Part shown: positions 17,406 through 26,917 of the stretch, in pieces | Numbering within the stretch: position 1 is the stretch's first letter | Layout of the letters: each line of letters opens with the position of its first letter | Origin: Lutibacter oceani | GTDB lineage: Bacteria > Bacteroidota > Bacteroidia > Flavobacteriales > Flavobacteriaceae | DNA length: 64,000 bases | Direction: 5' to 3' | Assembly (NCBI RefSeq): GCF_003384935.1 | Contig: NZ_QTTQ01000010.1 | Location: forward strand, 804,622-868,621 | Notes under the pieces: generated by a model | The model's database searches: none | What the model saw: only the letters and a program-made list of their open reading frames with translations | Told to the model about the DNA's origin: nothing | Translations under genes and position numbers: made by a program

Positions 17406-17954
17406 ATGGAATATTTATACATAAAATCACTTCATATAATTTTTATTACTACTTGGTTTGCCGGTTTATTTTACATAATCAGATTGTTTATTTATTACAA
17501 AGAAGCAGAAGAAAAACCTGAAATTGAAAAACAAATATTACTAAAACAATACAAATTAATGATAAAAAGGCTGTGGTATATTATTACATGGCCTTCTGCA
17601 GTTTTAGCAACACTATTCGCTATTTGGCTCTTAATACTACAACCAGCCTGGCTACAAATGGGTTGGATGCAAATAAAATTAGGATTTGTTGCAGCCTTAA
17701 TTGCATACCATGCAACTTGCCAAATAATGTACAATCAAATAGAAAAAGGATATTTAAAATACTCTTCGTTTGCTTTAAGAATTTGGAATGAAGTCGCTAC
17801 AATTATTTTATTTGCCTGTGTATTTTTGGTAGTTTTAAAAAATGCCTTTGGATGGATTTTTGGAACTGTTGGAATTATTGGAGTTTCAATTTTTTTAATG
17901 TTAGGAATTAAACTATACAAAAACCTTCGAAATAAAAAGAGTTGGGAAAAATAA
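17406..17954 (+). CDS. hemJ: Protoporphyrinogen IX oxidase HemJ (CopD/UPF0093 family)
   Basis: 182 residues with four or five transmembrane helices. The N-terminal HIIFITTWFAGLFYIIRLFIY carries the conserved His and Arg of HemJ, which oxidises protoporphyrinogen IX at the membrane using a bound b-type heme. An upstream in-frame ATG at 17388 would overlap hemH by 13 bp; the ATG at 17406, 5 bp after the hemH stop, fits the family better. With hemN and hemH it completes the path to protoheme. No HemG or HemY is present here. Confidence 0.88.
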   Translation: MEYLYIKSLHIIFITTWFAGLFYIIRLFIYYKEAEEKPEIEKQILLKQYKLMIKRLWYIITWPSAVLATLFAIWLLILQPAWLQMGWMQIKLGFVAALIAYHATCQIMYNQIEKGYLKYSSFALRIWNEVATIILFACVFLVVLKNAFGWIFGTVGIIGVSIFLMLGIKLYKNLRNKKSWEK

Positions 17955-18125
17955 CCTAAAAGCATCCATTTTTATTTTAATGAATGATTAAAAATTATAA
18001 CATTTTCAAAAACCTATATCTAAACTGATTTCAATCATTCCTACAAGTCAGCTGCTTGATTAAAGTCATTTGAAAACTTAAAAGTCAGGTTTAATTTTAT
18101 GTCATAACGATTAAATTCTAATGTC

Positions 18126-18947
18126 ATGAAAAAATTAATAGTATTTTTGACAACCGCTTTTATTGTATTAAGTTTTAATGCTTGCAGTAACGACAATAAT
18201 GATACGAATGAAAATAATCCCGATGCTATAATTGGAAAATGGAGAGTTAACCAATTATTAATAAAAGTAGATGATCAGTATGAAGATGATTTACTTACAG
18301 AATGCGACAAAAAATCAACCATTGATTTTTTTGAAAATGGCACATATCAATTAAAAGTTTTTGAATTTAACGACGATGAAAGTATTTGTGTTGCTCAAGA
18401 AATTATTAATGGAACTTGGGAAAATTCTGACAATAATTCATACAGTATCTCCGATTTTGAAATTCCAGAAATGACACTCTCTTTAGAAGTTAAAGTTACT
18501 TTTGAGAGTAATAAAATGATATTAGAATTATCTGGAACAATTAACTTTGAAGATGAAGAAATTGACATTTGGTTAAAAATGATTTTCATAGATAATAATG
18601 ATTATGTTCCTGATAACATTATTGGTAAATGGCAGTTAGATCAAGAATTTGAAGATGCTATTGAAGTAGAATTAACCGAATGTGAAAAATCAATGACACT
18701 TGAATTATTTGAAGATGGTATTTATGAAGAAAAAGATTTTTATGATGAAGGATCAGAATGTATAGCTGTAGAAATTAAAAAAGGCACTTGGAAAAATTTA
18801 GGAGACGATATGTACGAAATAACAGGCATTGACATTCCTGAAGTTAAAGTAACTTTTGAAAGTGACACTACTAAAATGATTGTAGAATTCTCCAAAACTG
18901 TTGATGAGGTTACGCATACACAAAAATTAATTTTCCTAAAAGTCTAA
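18126..18947 (+). CDS. Lipoprotein with two tandem lipocalin-like domains
   Basis: 273 residues with a lipoprotein signal (lipobox SFNAC, Cys20). Two repeats follow, each starting IIGKW: about residues 35-155 and 162-273. Both contain TEC(D/E)K, an FE(N/D)G-Y strand, a second Cys, GTW and KVTFES. This is an internal duplication of the lipocalin-like domain common in Bacteroidota lipoproteins. The conserved Cys pair in each repeat could form a disulfide. Ligand and function are unknown. It stands alone, 171 bp after hemJ. Confidence 0.8.
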   Translation: MKKLIVFLTTAFIVLSFNACSNDNNDTNENNPDAIIGKWRVNQLLIKVDDQYEDDLLTECDKKSTIDFFENGTYQLKVFEFNDDESICVAQEIINGTWENSDNNSYSISDFEIPEMTLSLEVKVTFESNKMILELSGTINFEDEEIDIWLKMIFIDNNDYVPDNIIGKWQLDQEFEDAIEVELTECEKSMTLELFEDGIYEEKDFYDEGSECIAVEIKKGTWKNLGDDMYEITGIDIPEVKVTFESDTTKMIVEFSKTVDEVTHTQKLIFLKV

Positions 18948-19276
18948 ATTCCTAATTAGTCAAATTTTTATTTTATTATAAGTTTATATTATAAATTATA
19001 TAGAAGTTATTTTTATAGATTTTTAAATTTTTATAAAAAAGACGTGAAGTTATTGTTTAACAATACTGCACTATTAGTTAAAGTTAGTTTCATATTTCAT
19101 AATAATTAACTCAAATTAAGCTCATAAAATTCAACATATAAACAATTTCATTAAACATTCAAAAAACTGTATATCAGCGTATTAAATGTTACAAAATGAT
19201 TTTAATCATTTATTACCCGAAAACGTTTTCGTAATTTTAGCCTGTTATAAATACATAATTTATAAAGTTGAAATTT
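18948..19276 (+). other. Intergenic control region upstream of iorA
   Basis: 329 bp without a gene, strongly AT-rich. The first 250 bp show nothing recognisable. The last 60 bp hold the palindrome and promoter-like box given in the next entry. Confidence 0.5.
19218..19239 (+). promoter_or_regulatory. LacI-family-like operator overlapping a promoter-like box upstream of iorA
   Basis: A perfect 14-nt palindrome CGAAAACGTTTTCG lies at 19218-19231. It has the central CG and AAACGTTT core typical of LacI-family operators. TAATTTTA follows at 19232-19239, a 7/8 match to the -7 consensus. An operator directly before the -7 box would block RNA polymerase. No LacI-type gene lies in the window. Confidence 0.6.
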
Positions 19277-20893
19277 ATGAAAAAACTTCTATTAGGAAAT
19301 GAGGCTTTAGCTCAAGGTGCTATTGATGCCGGAATATCAGGTGTTTATGCTTATCCAGGTACTCCATCAACAGAAATTACAGAATATATACAACGCTCCA
19401 AAATAGCAAAAGAATTGAACATTCACTCTAAATGGTCCGTTAATGAAAAAACTGCCATGGAAGCCGCTTTAGGAATGTCTTATGCAGGAAAAAGAGCAAT
19501 GACAGTTATGAAGCATGTTGGTTTAAATGTAGCCGCTGATGTTTTTATGAATATGGCAGTATCTGGAATAAATGGTGGGTTGGTTGTAGTTGTAGCCGAC
19601 GACCCTTCAATGCACTCCTCACAAAACGAACAAGACTCTAGAAATTATGGGAAATTTGCAATGATTCCTATTTTCGAACCCTCAAACCAACAGGAAGTTT
19701 ACGATATTACCAGGTATGCTTTTTATTTATCTGAACAATTAGGGCTACCAATTATGATTAGAATGGTTACGCGACTTTCACATTCCAGAGCTGGAATTGA
19801 AATCAGTAAAAGAAAAGCTCAAAACAGTATTCATTTACCAAAAAATCCACACCAATTTCAATTGATACCAATGCATGCAAGAAATAGGTATCAACATTTA
19901 GTGGCTATTCAAAGTGATAACAGAGAAAGTTCAGAAAACAGCTATTTTAATAAATTTATTGACGGCCCAAATACTTCAATGGGAATTATAGCGGCTGGTA
20001 TTGCATACAATTATTTAATGGAAAATTTCGAAGATGATAGCTGCCCATTCCCTATCCTTAAAATTTCACAATATCCTTTACCAAAAAAACAGGTGAAAAA
20101 ATTATTTAATAAATGTAAAAAAATATTGGTTTTAGAAGACGGAGCACCATTTATTGAAGAATTAGTATCGGATTATTTTGGTGAAAGTAAAAAAGTAATG
20201 GGGCGTTTAACAGGACACTTAAATAGAGTTGGCGAACTAAATCCTGATAATATAGCTGAAGCTTTGGGATTTGAAAGAACTATTAGTGAAAAAATTCCGA
20301 AAATAGTTTCAGGAAGACCTCCTGAATTATGTGTTGGCTGTGCACATAGAGATTTATTTGAAGCCATAAATCAATTAAAAACTGAAAACACAGCGCAACA
20401 GGTTTTTGGAGATATTGGTTGCTATGCACTTGGTGTGTTGCCTCCATACCAAAGTATAAATACTTTAATTGATATGGGAGCTTCTATAACTATGGCAAAA
20501 GGTGCTTCAGATGCTGGAATACATCCTTCAATTGCTATTATTGGAGATTCAACTTTTACACATTCTGGTATGACAGGCTTATTAGATGCTGTTATAGAAA
20601 ACACACCTATTACAGTTATTATTTCAGATAATTCTGCAGTTGCAATGACAGGCGCTCAGGATTCTTCTGCTTCCGGAAGATTAGTAACTATTTGTAAAGG
20701 AATTGGAGTTGAAAAAGAACATTTAAAAATAATAACTCCGCTTCATAAAAATTTAGATGAAAATATTGATATAATCAGGCAGGAAATTAATTATAAAGGA
20801 ATTTCAGTTGTTATAGCACAACGTCCTTGCGTTCAATTGCCTAAAGAGAAAAAAGATCAATTAAAAAAACTACAACAAGTATCTATAAATTAA
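19277..20893 (+). CDS. iorA: Indolepyruvate ferredoxin oxidoreductase, alpha subunit
   Basis: 538 residues. It decarboxylates aryl-pyruvates from aromatic amino acids to aryl-acetyl-CoA, passing electrons to ferredoxin. The N-terminal pyrimidine domain (GVYAYPGTPSTEITEY, with NEKTAMEAALGMSYAGKR) and the C-terminal TPP-binding domain (GDIGCYALG, then GDSTFTHSG...NTPITVIISDN) are clear. The usual C-terminal two-[4Fe-4S] ferredoxin domain is absent; the protein ends shortly after the TPP domain. The ATG at 19277 was chosen over a TTG at 19268. iorB follows after 6 bp. Confidence 0.92.
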   Translation: MKKLLLGNEALAQGAIDAGISGVYAYPGTPSTEITEYIQRSKIAKELNIHSKWSVNEKTAMEAALGMSYAGKRAMTVMKHVGLNVAADVFMNMAVSGINGGLVVVVADDPSMHSSQNEQDSRNYGKFAMIPIFEPSNQQEVYDITRYAFYLSEQLGLPIMIRMVTRLSHSRAGIEISKRKAQNSIHLPKNPHQFQLIPMHARNRYQHLVAIQSDNRESSENSYFNKFIDGPNTSMGIIAAGIAYNYLMENFEDDSCPFPILKISQYPLPKKQVKKLFNKCKKILVLEDGAPFIEELVSDYFGESKKVMGRLTGHLNRVGELNPDNIAEALGFERTISEKIPKIVSGRPPELCVGCAHRDLFEAINQLKTENTAQQVFGDIGCYALGVLPPYQSINTLIDMGASITMAKGASDAGIHPSIAIIGDSTFTHSGMTGLLDAVIENTPITVIISDNSAVAMTGAQDSSASGRLVTICKGIGVEKEHLKIITPLHKNLDENIDIIRQEINYKGISVVIAQRPCVQLPKEKKDQLKKLQQVSIN

Positions 20894-20899
20894 AAAACA

Positions 20900-21484
20900 A
20901 TGAAAACAAATATAATTTTAGCAGGAGTTGGTGGACAAGGAATTTTAACAATTGCTGCTGTTTTAGATACTGCAGCTTTAAACAGTAATTTAAATATTAA
21001 ACAATCTGAAGTCCACGGAATGAGTCAACGAGGTGGCGCAGTACAAAGTCATGTTCGAATTTCAGATAAAGAAATTTTCTCTGATTTAATTCCTGAAGGA
21101 AAAGCAGATATGATTATCTCAGTTGAACCAATGGAATTATTACGCTATTTACCTTATTTAAAAAAAGGTGGTTTTTTAATAACAGATTCAAACCCATTTG
21201 AAAATATTACTAATTACCCTGAATTAGAAACACTATATAAAGAAATAAAAACACATAAAAATACTATTTTAATAGATGCTAAAGGAATTGCAAAAGAAAT
21301 TGGAAATTCTAAAGCTACCAATATTGTATTATTAGGAGCTGCTGCTTCACTACTTCCATTAAGTGATGAAAGTTTACAAAAAGCTATTAAAATGCTGTTT
21401 CAACGAAAAGGAGAACGCATCGTTATAAAAAACATAGAAGCTTATGAAAAAGGAAAAGAAATTGCTTCTGAAATGGTTTCTTAA
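20900..21484 (+). CDS. iorB: Indolepyruvate ferredoxin oxidoreductase, beta subunit
   Basis: 194 residues of the pyruvate/ketoisovalerate ferredoxin oxidoreductase gamma domain: NIILAGVGGQGILTIA at the start and SEVHGMSQRGGAVQSHVR, the standard signature. It binds CoA and completes the IorAB enzyme. It is 6 bp after iorA and 13 bp before the acyl-CoA synthetase, so the three are one operon. Confidence 0.94.
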   Translation: MKTNIILAGVGGQGILTIAAVLDTAALNSNLNIKQSEVHGMSQRGGAVQSHVRISDKEIFSDLIPEGKADMIISVEPMELLRYLPYLKKGGFLITDSNPFENITNYPELETLYKEIKTHKNTILIDAKGIAKEIGNSKATNIVLLGAAASLLPLSDESLQKAIKMLFQRKGERIVIKNIEAYEKGKEIASEMVS

Positions 21485-21497
21485 AACAAAACAATAA

Positions 21498-23558
21498 ATG
21501 TTACACGAAAAATTAACAAACCCAAAAAGTATTGCAATTGTTGGCGCTTCAAATAACGTTCACACACCTGGAGGACGTGTTCTAAAAAATATAATTGAAC
21601 ACAATTTTAAAGGTAAACTTATTGCTGTTAACCCAAAAGAAAATAAAATTCAGGGTATTAAATGCTATCAAAATATTAATGATGTTCCTAAAGTTGATGT
21701 AGCAATTATAGCAATTGCAGCTAAATTTACTTTAGAAACAATAAAAGTATTAGCACAACAAAAAAACACGAAAGGTTTTATAATTTTCTCTGCAGGATTT
21801 AGTGAAAAAGATGCAGCAGGTAAAAAGTTAGAACAAGACATTGTTGAAGAAATTAATGCTGTTGGAGGTACACTTCTAGGACCAAATAATATTGGATTAA
21901 TCAATCAAAATTATGCAGGTGTTTTTACTACTCCTATTCCTAAATTAGATAAAAAAGGTGTCGATTTTATTTCGGGATCTGGTGCAACAGCTGTTTTTAT
22001 TATTGAAGCAGCAATGTCAACTGGCTTAACATTTTCAAGTGTTTATTCCGTTGGAAATTCGGCTCAAATTGGAGTTGAAGAAGTTTTAGAACATTTAGAC
22101 GAAACATTTAATAAAAATACTAGTTCCAAAGTAAAACTATTATATATTGAAAGTATTGAAAATCCTCAAAAACTATTAAAACACGCTTCTTCCTTAATCC
22201 AGAAAGGCTGTAAAATTGCAGCCATAAAAGCAGGAAGTTCTTCAGCAGGAAGTAGGGCCGCAAGCTCACATACAGGTGCTTTGGCAAATTCAGATACGGC
22301 AGTTGATGCATTATTTAAAAAAGCTGGAATTGTGCGTTGTTTTGGTAGAAATGAATTAATTACAGTTGCATCTATATTTATGTATCCTGAATTAAAAGGT
22401 AAAAACATTGCAATTATTACACATGCTGGTGGACCTGCAGTAATGTTAACGGATACTCTATCTAAAAATGGACTCAATGTTCCTGAAATTAAAGGGCAAA
22501 AGAGTGATGAATTGCTAAATAAATTATTTTTAGGTTCTTCCGTTTCTAATCCAATTGATTTTTTGGCAACTGGAAATGCTGAACAATTAGAAACTATTAT
22601 AGATTATTGCGAACATGATTTTTCGGAAATTGATGCAATGGTAGTTATTTTTGGAAGCCCAGGTTTATTTGAAGTATTTGATGTTTATGATGTACTTCAC
22701 AAAAAAATACAAACATGCAAAAAACCAATATTTCCAATTTTACCTTCAGTTGTGAATGTTAAAAATGAAATTGATTATTTTATTTCAAAAGGAAATATAA
22801 ATTTTACTGACGAAGTTTTGTTTGGAAATGCCTTAGGAAAAGTAAATAATACTCCAAAACCAAGATTAGGTAAAAATTCAAAATCAACAATTAATTCAAC
22901 TAAAATTAGAACAATACTTGATATTGCAGAAAATGGTTATTTGCAACCTCAACAAGTAAAAGAATTATTGTTAGCTGCTAAAATTCCAATGGTAAATGAA
23001 GCTGTTTGCACAACTAAACAAACTTGTGTAAAAACCGCTACAGAATTTGGTTTTCCAGTGGTTCTAAAAGTTGTTGGACCTATTCATAAAAGTGATGTTG
23101 GAGGAATTGTTTTAAATATTACGTCTGAAGAGAAATTGATAGCATCATTTAATACTATCATGAAAATTAAAGGTGCAACTTCCGTTTTAATTCAACCGAT
23201 GAAAAAAGGAATTGAATTATTTATAGGAGCAAAAAAAGAAGGCAATTTTGGTCATTTAATTTTATGTGGCTTAGGAGGTATTTATATTGAAGTTTTAAAA
23301 GATATTGAGTCTGCATTAGCTCCAGTTTCAAAAAACGAAGCAATTGAAATGATTCATAATTTAAAATCGCATAAAATAATTGAAGGAATTAGAAATCAAA
23401 AAGGTGTTGACGAAACTAAATTTGCTGAAATTATTGAAAAAATTTCAAATTTAGTAACTATAGCTCCTGAAATTGCTGAGTTAGATTTAAATCCGCTTTT
23501 AGGAAATGAAAAAGAAATTTTTGCGGTTGATGCGAGAATAAGAATTGAGAAAAATTAA
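21498..23558 (+). CDS. ADP-forming acyl-CoA synthetase (fused alpha and beta domains)
   Basis: 686 residues: N-terminal CoA-binding Rossmann domain (SIAIVGASNN), succinyl-CoA-ligase-like domains, and a C-terminal ATP-grasp domain from about residue 470 (AAKIPMVNEA, FPVVLKVVGPIHKSDVGGI). The phosphorylated His is in SSHTGAL (H258). It releases the acid from an acyl-CoA and makes ATP from ADP and phosphate. Directly after iorAB, its likely substrates are aryl-acetyl-CoAs, giving substrate-level ATP from aromatic amino acids. Use on acetyl-CoA is possible. It ends one base before the convergent glycosyltransferase gene, with no terminator between. Confidence 0.9.
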   Translation: MLHEKLTNPKSIAIVGASNNVHTPGGRVLKNIIEHNFKGKLIAVNPKENKIQGIKCYQNINDVPKVDVAIIAIAAKFTLETIKVLAQQKNTKGFIIFSAGFSEKDAAGKKLEQDIVEEINAVGGTLLGPNNIGLINQNYAGVFTTPIPKLDKKGVDFISGSGATAVFIIEAAMSTGLTFSSVYSVGNSAQIGVEEVLEHLDETFNKNTSSKVKLLYIESIENPQKLLKHASSLIQKGCKIAAIKAGSSSAGSRAASSHTGALANSDTAVDALFKKAGIVRCFGRNELITVASIFMYPELKGKNIAIITHAGGPAVMLTDTLSKNGLNVPEIKGQKSDELLNKLFLGSSVSNPIDFLATGNAEQLETIIDYCEHDFSEIDAMVVIFGSPGLFEVFDVYDVLHKKIQTCKKPIFPILPSVVNVKNEIDYFISKGNINFTDEVLFGNALGKVNNTPKPRLGKNSKSTINSTKIRTILDIAENGYLQPQQVKELLLAAKIPMVNEAVCTTKQTCVKTATEFGFPVVLKVVGPIHKSDVGGIVLNITSEEKLIASFNTIMKIKGATSVLIQPMKKGIELFIGAKKEGNFGHLILCGLGGIYIEVLKDIESALAPVSKNEAIEMIHNLKSHKIIEGIRNQKGVDETKFAEIIEKISNLVTIAPEIAELDLNPLLGNEKEIFAVDARIRIEKN

Positions 23559-24707
23559 TTATTCAATAATTTCAATTTGCCCACGAACATTTGGGCAGGT
23601 GCTCCCAATTAAGAAATTAGTTGTTTTTGGATGAATTTTAAATACGACTTTTTCATTTTTTAATTCTTGAAAATGTTCAATAATTTTTTTATTTGAAATT
23701 CTTGAATTATCAAATACAATAGCATCAATTTTATTGTTTTTTATAATTTTTTTTATTTCAGAAAAATCATCTAAAATAGACTCTTTTATCACTAAATATT
23801 TTTTATCTAAATATTCAACAATTAATTCATCATCTCCCAAATACAACAAATTAAATATTGGTTTTCTCGTTTTTTTTACATTATTAAATTTAAAATATTT
23901 TAATAAATACCAAAACTCAATACCAATTCGCATAATAAAATCATAAATTAAATTTAATTTAAAATGCTTTTTATAAAATATTTTCATCGCATCATGAAAA
24001 TATTTTAAATATTTACTGTTTTTGTCGGTACTTTCGCCTTTAAAATGAATTATTTGCGTGCTTGCAAAGTAGTAATTCTGATATCCTTTATGCAGTAGCT
24101 TCATACTTAAATCTATGTCTTCACCGTACATAAAATAAGCTTCGCTAAAACCCCCAACCTCTTCAAAAACAATACGTTTCATAAACATAAATGCACCCGA
24201 TGCAATATCTATTATACCAGATTCATTTTCGTCTAAATGTGTTGCATAATATTTACCGGTACGCTTACTTGAAATACCAAAAAGTTTATTAAATGAGGTA
24301 CTTGGAGTTGGAATTCCTCTTTTACTTTCAGGAGCAAATTTTCCAGATCCATCAATTAATTTAACTCCTAAAACTCCTAAATTTTGTTTCGCTCTTGCAA
24401 AAAAAATAATTTTATCAAGCGTATCTTCAGCAATTATAGTATCTGGATTTAAAACTAAAATATATGCACCTTTCGCAATTTTAACACCTTGGTTATTTGC
24501 TTTTGAAAAACCTATATTTTCTTTATTTTCAACTAATTTAACTTCAGGATATTTTTCTTTAATTACTGAACACGAGTTATCTTCAGAATTATTATCAACT
24601 ACAATAATTTCAACATTTAAATTAGTAGCAGCTTCTTTTACACTTAAAATACACTGCTCCAAAAAATACTGAACATTATAATTAACAATTACAACTGATA
24701 TATCCAT
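23559..24707 (-). CDS. Family 2 glycosyltransferase with C-terminal extension
   Basis: 382 residues. The GT-A domain covers about residues 1-255: VIVNYNVQYFLEQCI, the sugar-nucleotide site VLNPDT, and MYGEDIDLSMKLLHKGY. No transmembrane loop domain is seen. Residues about 290-382 form an extra domain beginning FNLLYLGDDELIVEYL that looks like a small nucleotide-binding or response fold; its job is unknown. The likely role is in cell-surface polysaccharide synthesis. It follows recR after 5 bp. Confidence 0.85.
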   Translation of the reverse strand: MDISVVIVNYNVQYFLEQCILSVKEAATNLNVEIIVVDNNSEDNSCSVIKEKYPEVKLVENKENIGFSKANNQGVKIAKGAYILVLNPDTIIAEDTLDKIIFFARAKQNLGVLGVKLIDGSGKFAPESKRGIPTPSTSFNKLFGISSKRTGKYYATHLDENESGIIDIASGAFMFMKRIVFEEVGGFSEAYFMYGEDIDLSMKLLHKGYQNYYFASTQIIHFKGESTDKNSKYLKYFHDAMKIFYKKHFKLNLIYDFIMRIGIEFWYLLKYFKFNNVKKTRKPIFNLLYLGDDELIVEYLDKKYLVIKESILDDFSEIKKIIKNNKIDAIVFDNSRISNKKIIEHFQELKNEKVVFKIHPKTTNFLIGSTCPNVRGQIEIIE

Positions 24708-24712
24708 AAAAG

Positions 24713-25324
24713 TTATAGGGAATTTTCAAATGGAATTCTATTTATAATACTTCTTCCAAGTGTAACTTCATCTGCATATTCCAATTCATCACCTACGGCT
24801 ATACCCCGTGCAATTGTTGAGGTTTTAATGGTATATTTCTCTAATTGCTTAAAAATATAAAAATTAGTAGTATCACCTTCAATAGTAGAACTTAAAGCAA
24901 AAATTACTTCTTTAACAGCACCAATTTTAATCTTTTCAATTAAACTATCTATGGTTAAATTTTGTGGACCAATACCTTCAATTGGAGAAATTTTACCTCC
25001 TAAAACGTGGTACAAGCCTTTAAATTGAGCTGTGTTTTCTATAGCCATTACATCTCGCACATCTTCAACAACACAAATAATTTCATTATTTCGTGATGGA
25101 TTTGCACATATTTCACAAACTTCAACATCAGAAATATTATGACATTTTTTGCATAATTTAATTTCATCAACTAAATTATTTAAAGCTTTTGACAATTGGT
25201 GCGTGTGGTTAGCTGGCTGCTTTAATAAGTGTAAAACCAACCTTAAAGCTGTCCTTTTTCCAATTCCTGGTAATTGAGACACCTCGTTAACTGCATTTTC
25301 CAAAAGTTTAGAAGAAAAATTCAT
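24713..25324 (-). CDS. recR: Recombination mediator RecR
   Basis: 203 residues. It has an N-terminal helix-hairpin-helix ([17 protein letters not shown]), a Cys4 zinc finger ([16 protein letters not shown]) and a Toprim domain ([32 protein letters not shown]). With RecF and RecO it loads RecA on gapped DNA. The ATG at 25324 was chosen over an upstream TTG at 25339 because a promoter box ends only four bases before it. It diverges from the symporter gene. Confidence 0.95.
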   Translation of the reverse strand: MNFSSKLLENAVNEVSQLPGIGKRTALRLVLHLLKQPANHTHQLSKALNNLVDEIKLCKKCHNISDVEVCEICANPSRNNEIICVVEDVRDVMAIENTAQFKGLYHVLGGKISPIEGIGPQNLTIDSLIEKIKIGAVKEVIFALSSTIEGDTTNFYIFKQLEKYTIKTSTIARGIAVGDELEYADEVTLGRSIINRIPFENSL

Positions 25325-25328
25325 TTCG

Positions 25329-25336
25329 CAAATGTA
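25329..25336 (-). promoter_or_regulatory. -7 promoter box four bases from the recR start
   Basis: On the minus strand TACATTTG (25336-25329) matches TAnnTTTG, with TTG at 25359-25357 as a possible -33 element 20 bp away. Only four bases separate the box from the ATG, so the transcript would start at or next to the start codon. Confidence 0.6.
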
Positions 25337-25391
25337 CAATTAGCAAACGATATTCTCAATAATTTTAGTTTCTTTGTTATTATAAAACTGA

Positions 25392-25399
25392 TACCTTTA
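25392..25399 (+). promoter_or_regulatory. -7-like box four bases from the symporter start
   Basis: TACCTTTA is one base off TAnnTTTG and is followed by GTTA and then the ATG at 25404. The spacing is the same as in recR, pdxH and queE. A TTTG at 25373-25376 could serve as the -33 element. Confidence 0.45.
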
Positions 25400-25403
25400 G
25401 TTA

Positions 25404-26867
25404 ATGCAACCAATTTACATACTTTCATTAATTGCCATTTATTTTTGTGTACTACTAACAATAGCATATTTTACAGGTAAAAACGATAGTAACGATACCT
25501 TTTTTAAAGCCAATAAAAAATCGCCTTGGTATGTTGTTGCTTTTGGTATGATTGGTGCATCACTTTCTGGTGTTACGTTTATCTCTGTTCCTGGTTGGGT
25601 ACAAAGTTCTCAGTTTAGCTATATGCAAATTGTTATTGGTTACCTCTTTGGATATTTTGTAATTGCTTATGTACTAATACCAATTTATTACAATTTAAAA
25701 GTAACGTCAATTTATGAATTTTTAAAGCATAGATTTGGACCTGTAACTCATAAAACTGGTGCTTTTTTCTTTTTTATATCTCGTGTTTTAGGTTCTTCTT
25801 TCAGGTTGTTTTTAGTAGCTTCTGTTTTACAATATTTTATATTTGATGCTTGGCATATTCCGTTTGAACTTACCGTTATTTTTTCAATTTTATTAATTTG
25901 GATTTATACTTTTAAAGGTGGTATTAAAACTATTGTTTGGACCGATACTTTACAAACATTGTTTATGTTAATAGCTGTTTTCGCAACCATTTTTATTATT
26001 ATTAATAAATTAAATTGGTCTGTTGCAGATATTTTTGCTTCTTCTGAATTTGATAAGTTCAGTAAAATTATTTTTACTGATGATTTTAATGATAAAAAAC
26101 ACCTAATAAAATCGTTTTTGGGAGGAATGTTTATAGCAATTGCCATGACTGGCTTAGATCAAGATATGATGCAAAAAAACCTGACTTGTAAAAACACTAA
26201 AGAAGCACAATGGAATGTTATTTCACTCGGGCTTGTTTTAATAGCGGTAAATTTTGTTTTTTTAACATTAGGTGCATTATTATTTATTTATGCAGAAAAA
26301 TTTGGTATTGCAATTCCAACGTCAGATGGCACTATAAAAACCGATTTACTGTATCCTGAAATTGCTTTAAATGGCGATTTGGGAATTACTATTGGAATTG
26401 TATTTGTTTTGGGTTTAATTGCTGCAGCATATTCAAGTGCGGATAGTGCGCTTACTTCTTTAACAACATCATTTTGTATCGATTTTTTAGATATTGAAAA
26501 TAAGGAACAATCTAAACAAAAAGCAATTCGTAAAAAAACACATATTGCAATTTCAATATTATTAGTAATTGTAATTGTAATATTTAAATATGTATTAAAA
26601 GAAAATGTTATAAGTAGTGTTTTACAAGTTGCATCTTACACCTATGGTCCACTTTTAGGATTGTTTGCCTTCGGAATTTTTACAAAAATTAATATTAAAG
26701 ACAAATTTGTATGGTTAATTGCCTTAATGGCGGTTGTATTAACCTACTTTTTAAATAGTTATTCAGCAATATTATTTAATGGCTATATATTTGGTTATGA
26801 GTTATTAATAGTAAATGGCTTCATTACTTTTATTGGTTTATTAACAATTAAAAAAACGAATTCGTAA
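25404..26867 (+). CDS. Sodium:solute symporter (SSS family)
   Basis: 487 residues with about 13 transmembrane helices. The family region [21 protein letters not shown] near the first helices and [26 protein letters not shown] near residue 350 are typical of the Na+/solute symporter fold with its sodium site. The substrate cannot be told from sequence. It diverges from recR with a 79-bp spacer that holds both promoters. Confidence 0.9.
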   Translation: MQPIYILSLIAIYFCVLLTIAYFTGKNDSNDTFFKANKKSPWYVVAFGMIGASLSGVTFISVPGWVQSSQFSYMQIVIGYLFGYFVIAYVLIPIYYNLKVTSIYEFLKHRFGPVTHKTGAFFFFISRVLGSSFRLFLVASVLQYFIFDAWHIPFELTVIFSILLIWIYTFKGGIKTIVWTDTLQTLFMLIAVFATIFIIINKLNWSVADIFASSEFDKFSKIIFTDDFNDKKHLIKSFLGGMFIAIAMTGLDQDMMQKNLTCKNTKEAQWNVISLGLVLIAVNFVFLTLGALLFIYAEKFGIAIPTSDGTIKTDLLYPEIALNGDLGITIGIVFVLGLIAAAYSSADSALTSLTTSFCIDFLDIENKEQSKQKAIRKKTHIAISILLVIVIVIFKYVLKENVISSVLQVASYTYGPLLGLFAFGIFTKINIKDKFVWLIALMAVVLTYFLNSYSAILFNGYIFGYELLIVNGFITFIGLLTIKKTNS

Positions 26868-26905
26868 TTTTATTTTAAATGAATTTTATCCTATTAAAGA
26901 ATTCT

Positions 26906-26913
26906 TAATTTTG
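26906..26913 (+). promoter_or_regulatory. -7 promoter box four bases from the pdxH start
   Basis: TAATTTTG matches TAnnTTTG exactly. TTTT and the ATG at 26918 follow. No clear -33 TTG was seen. Confidence 0.5.
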
Positions 26914-26917
26914 TTTT

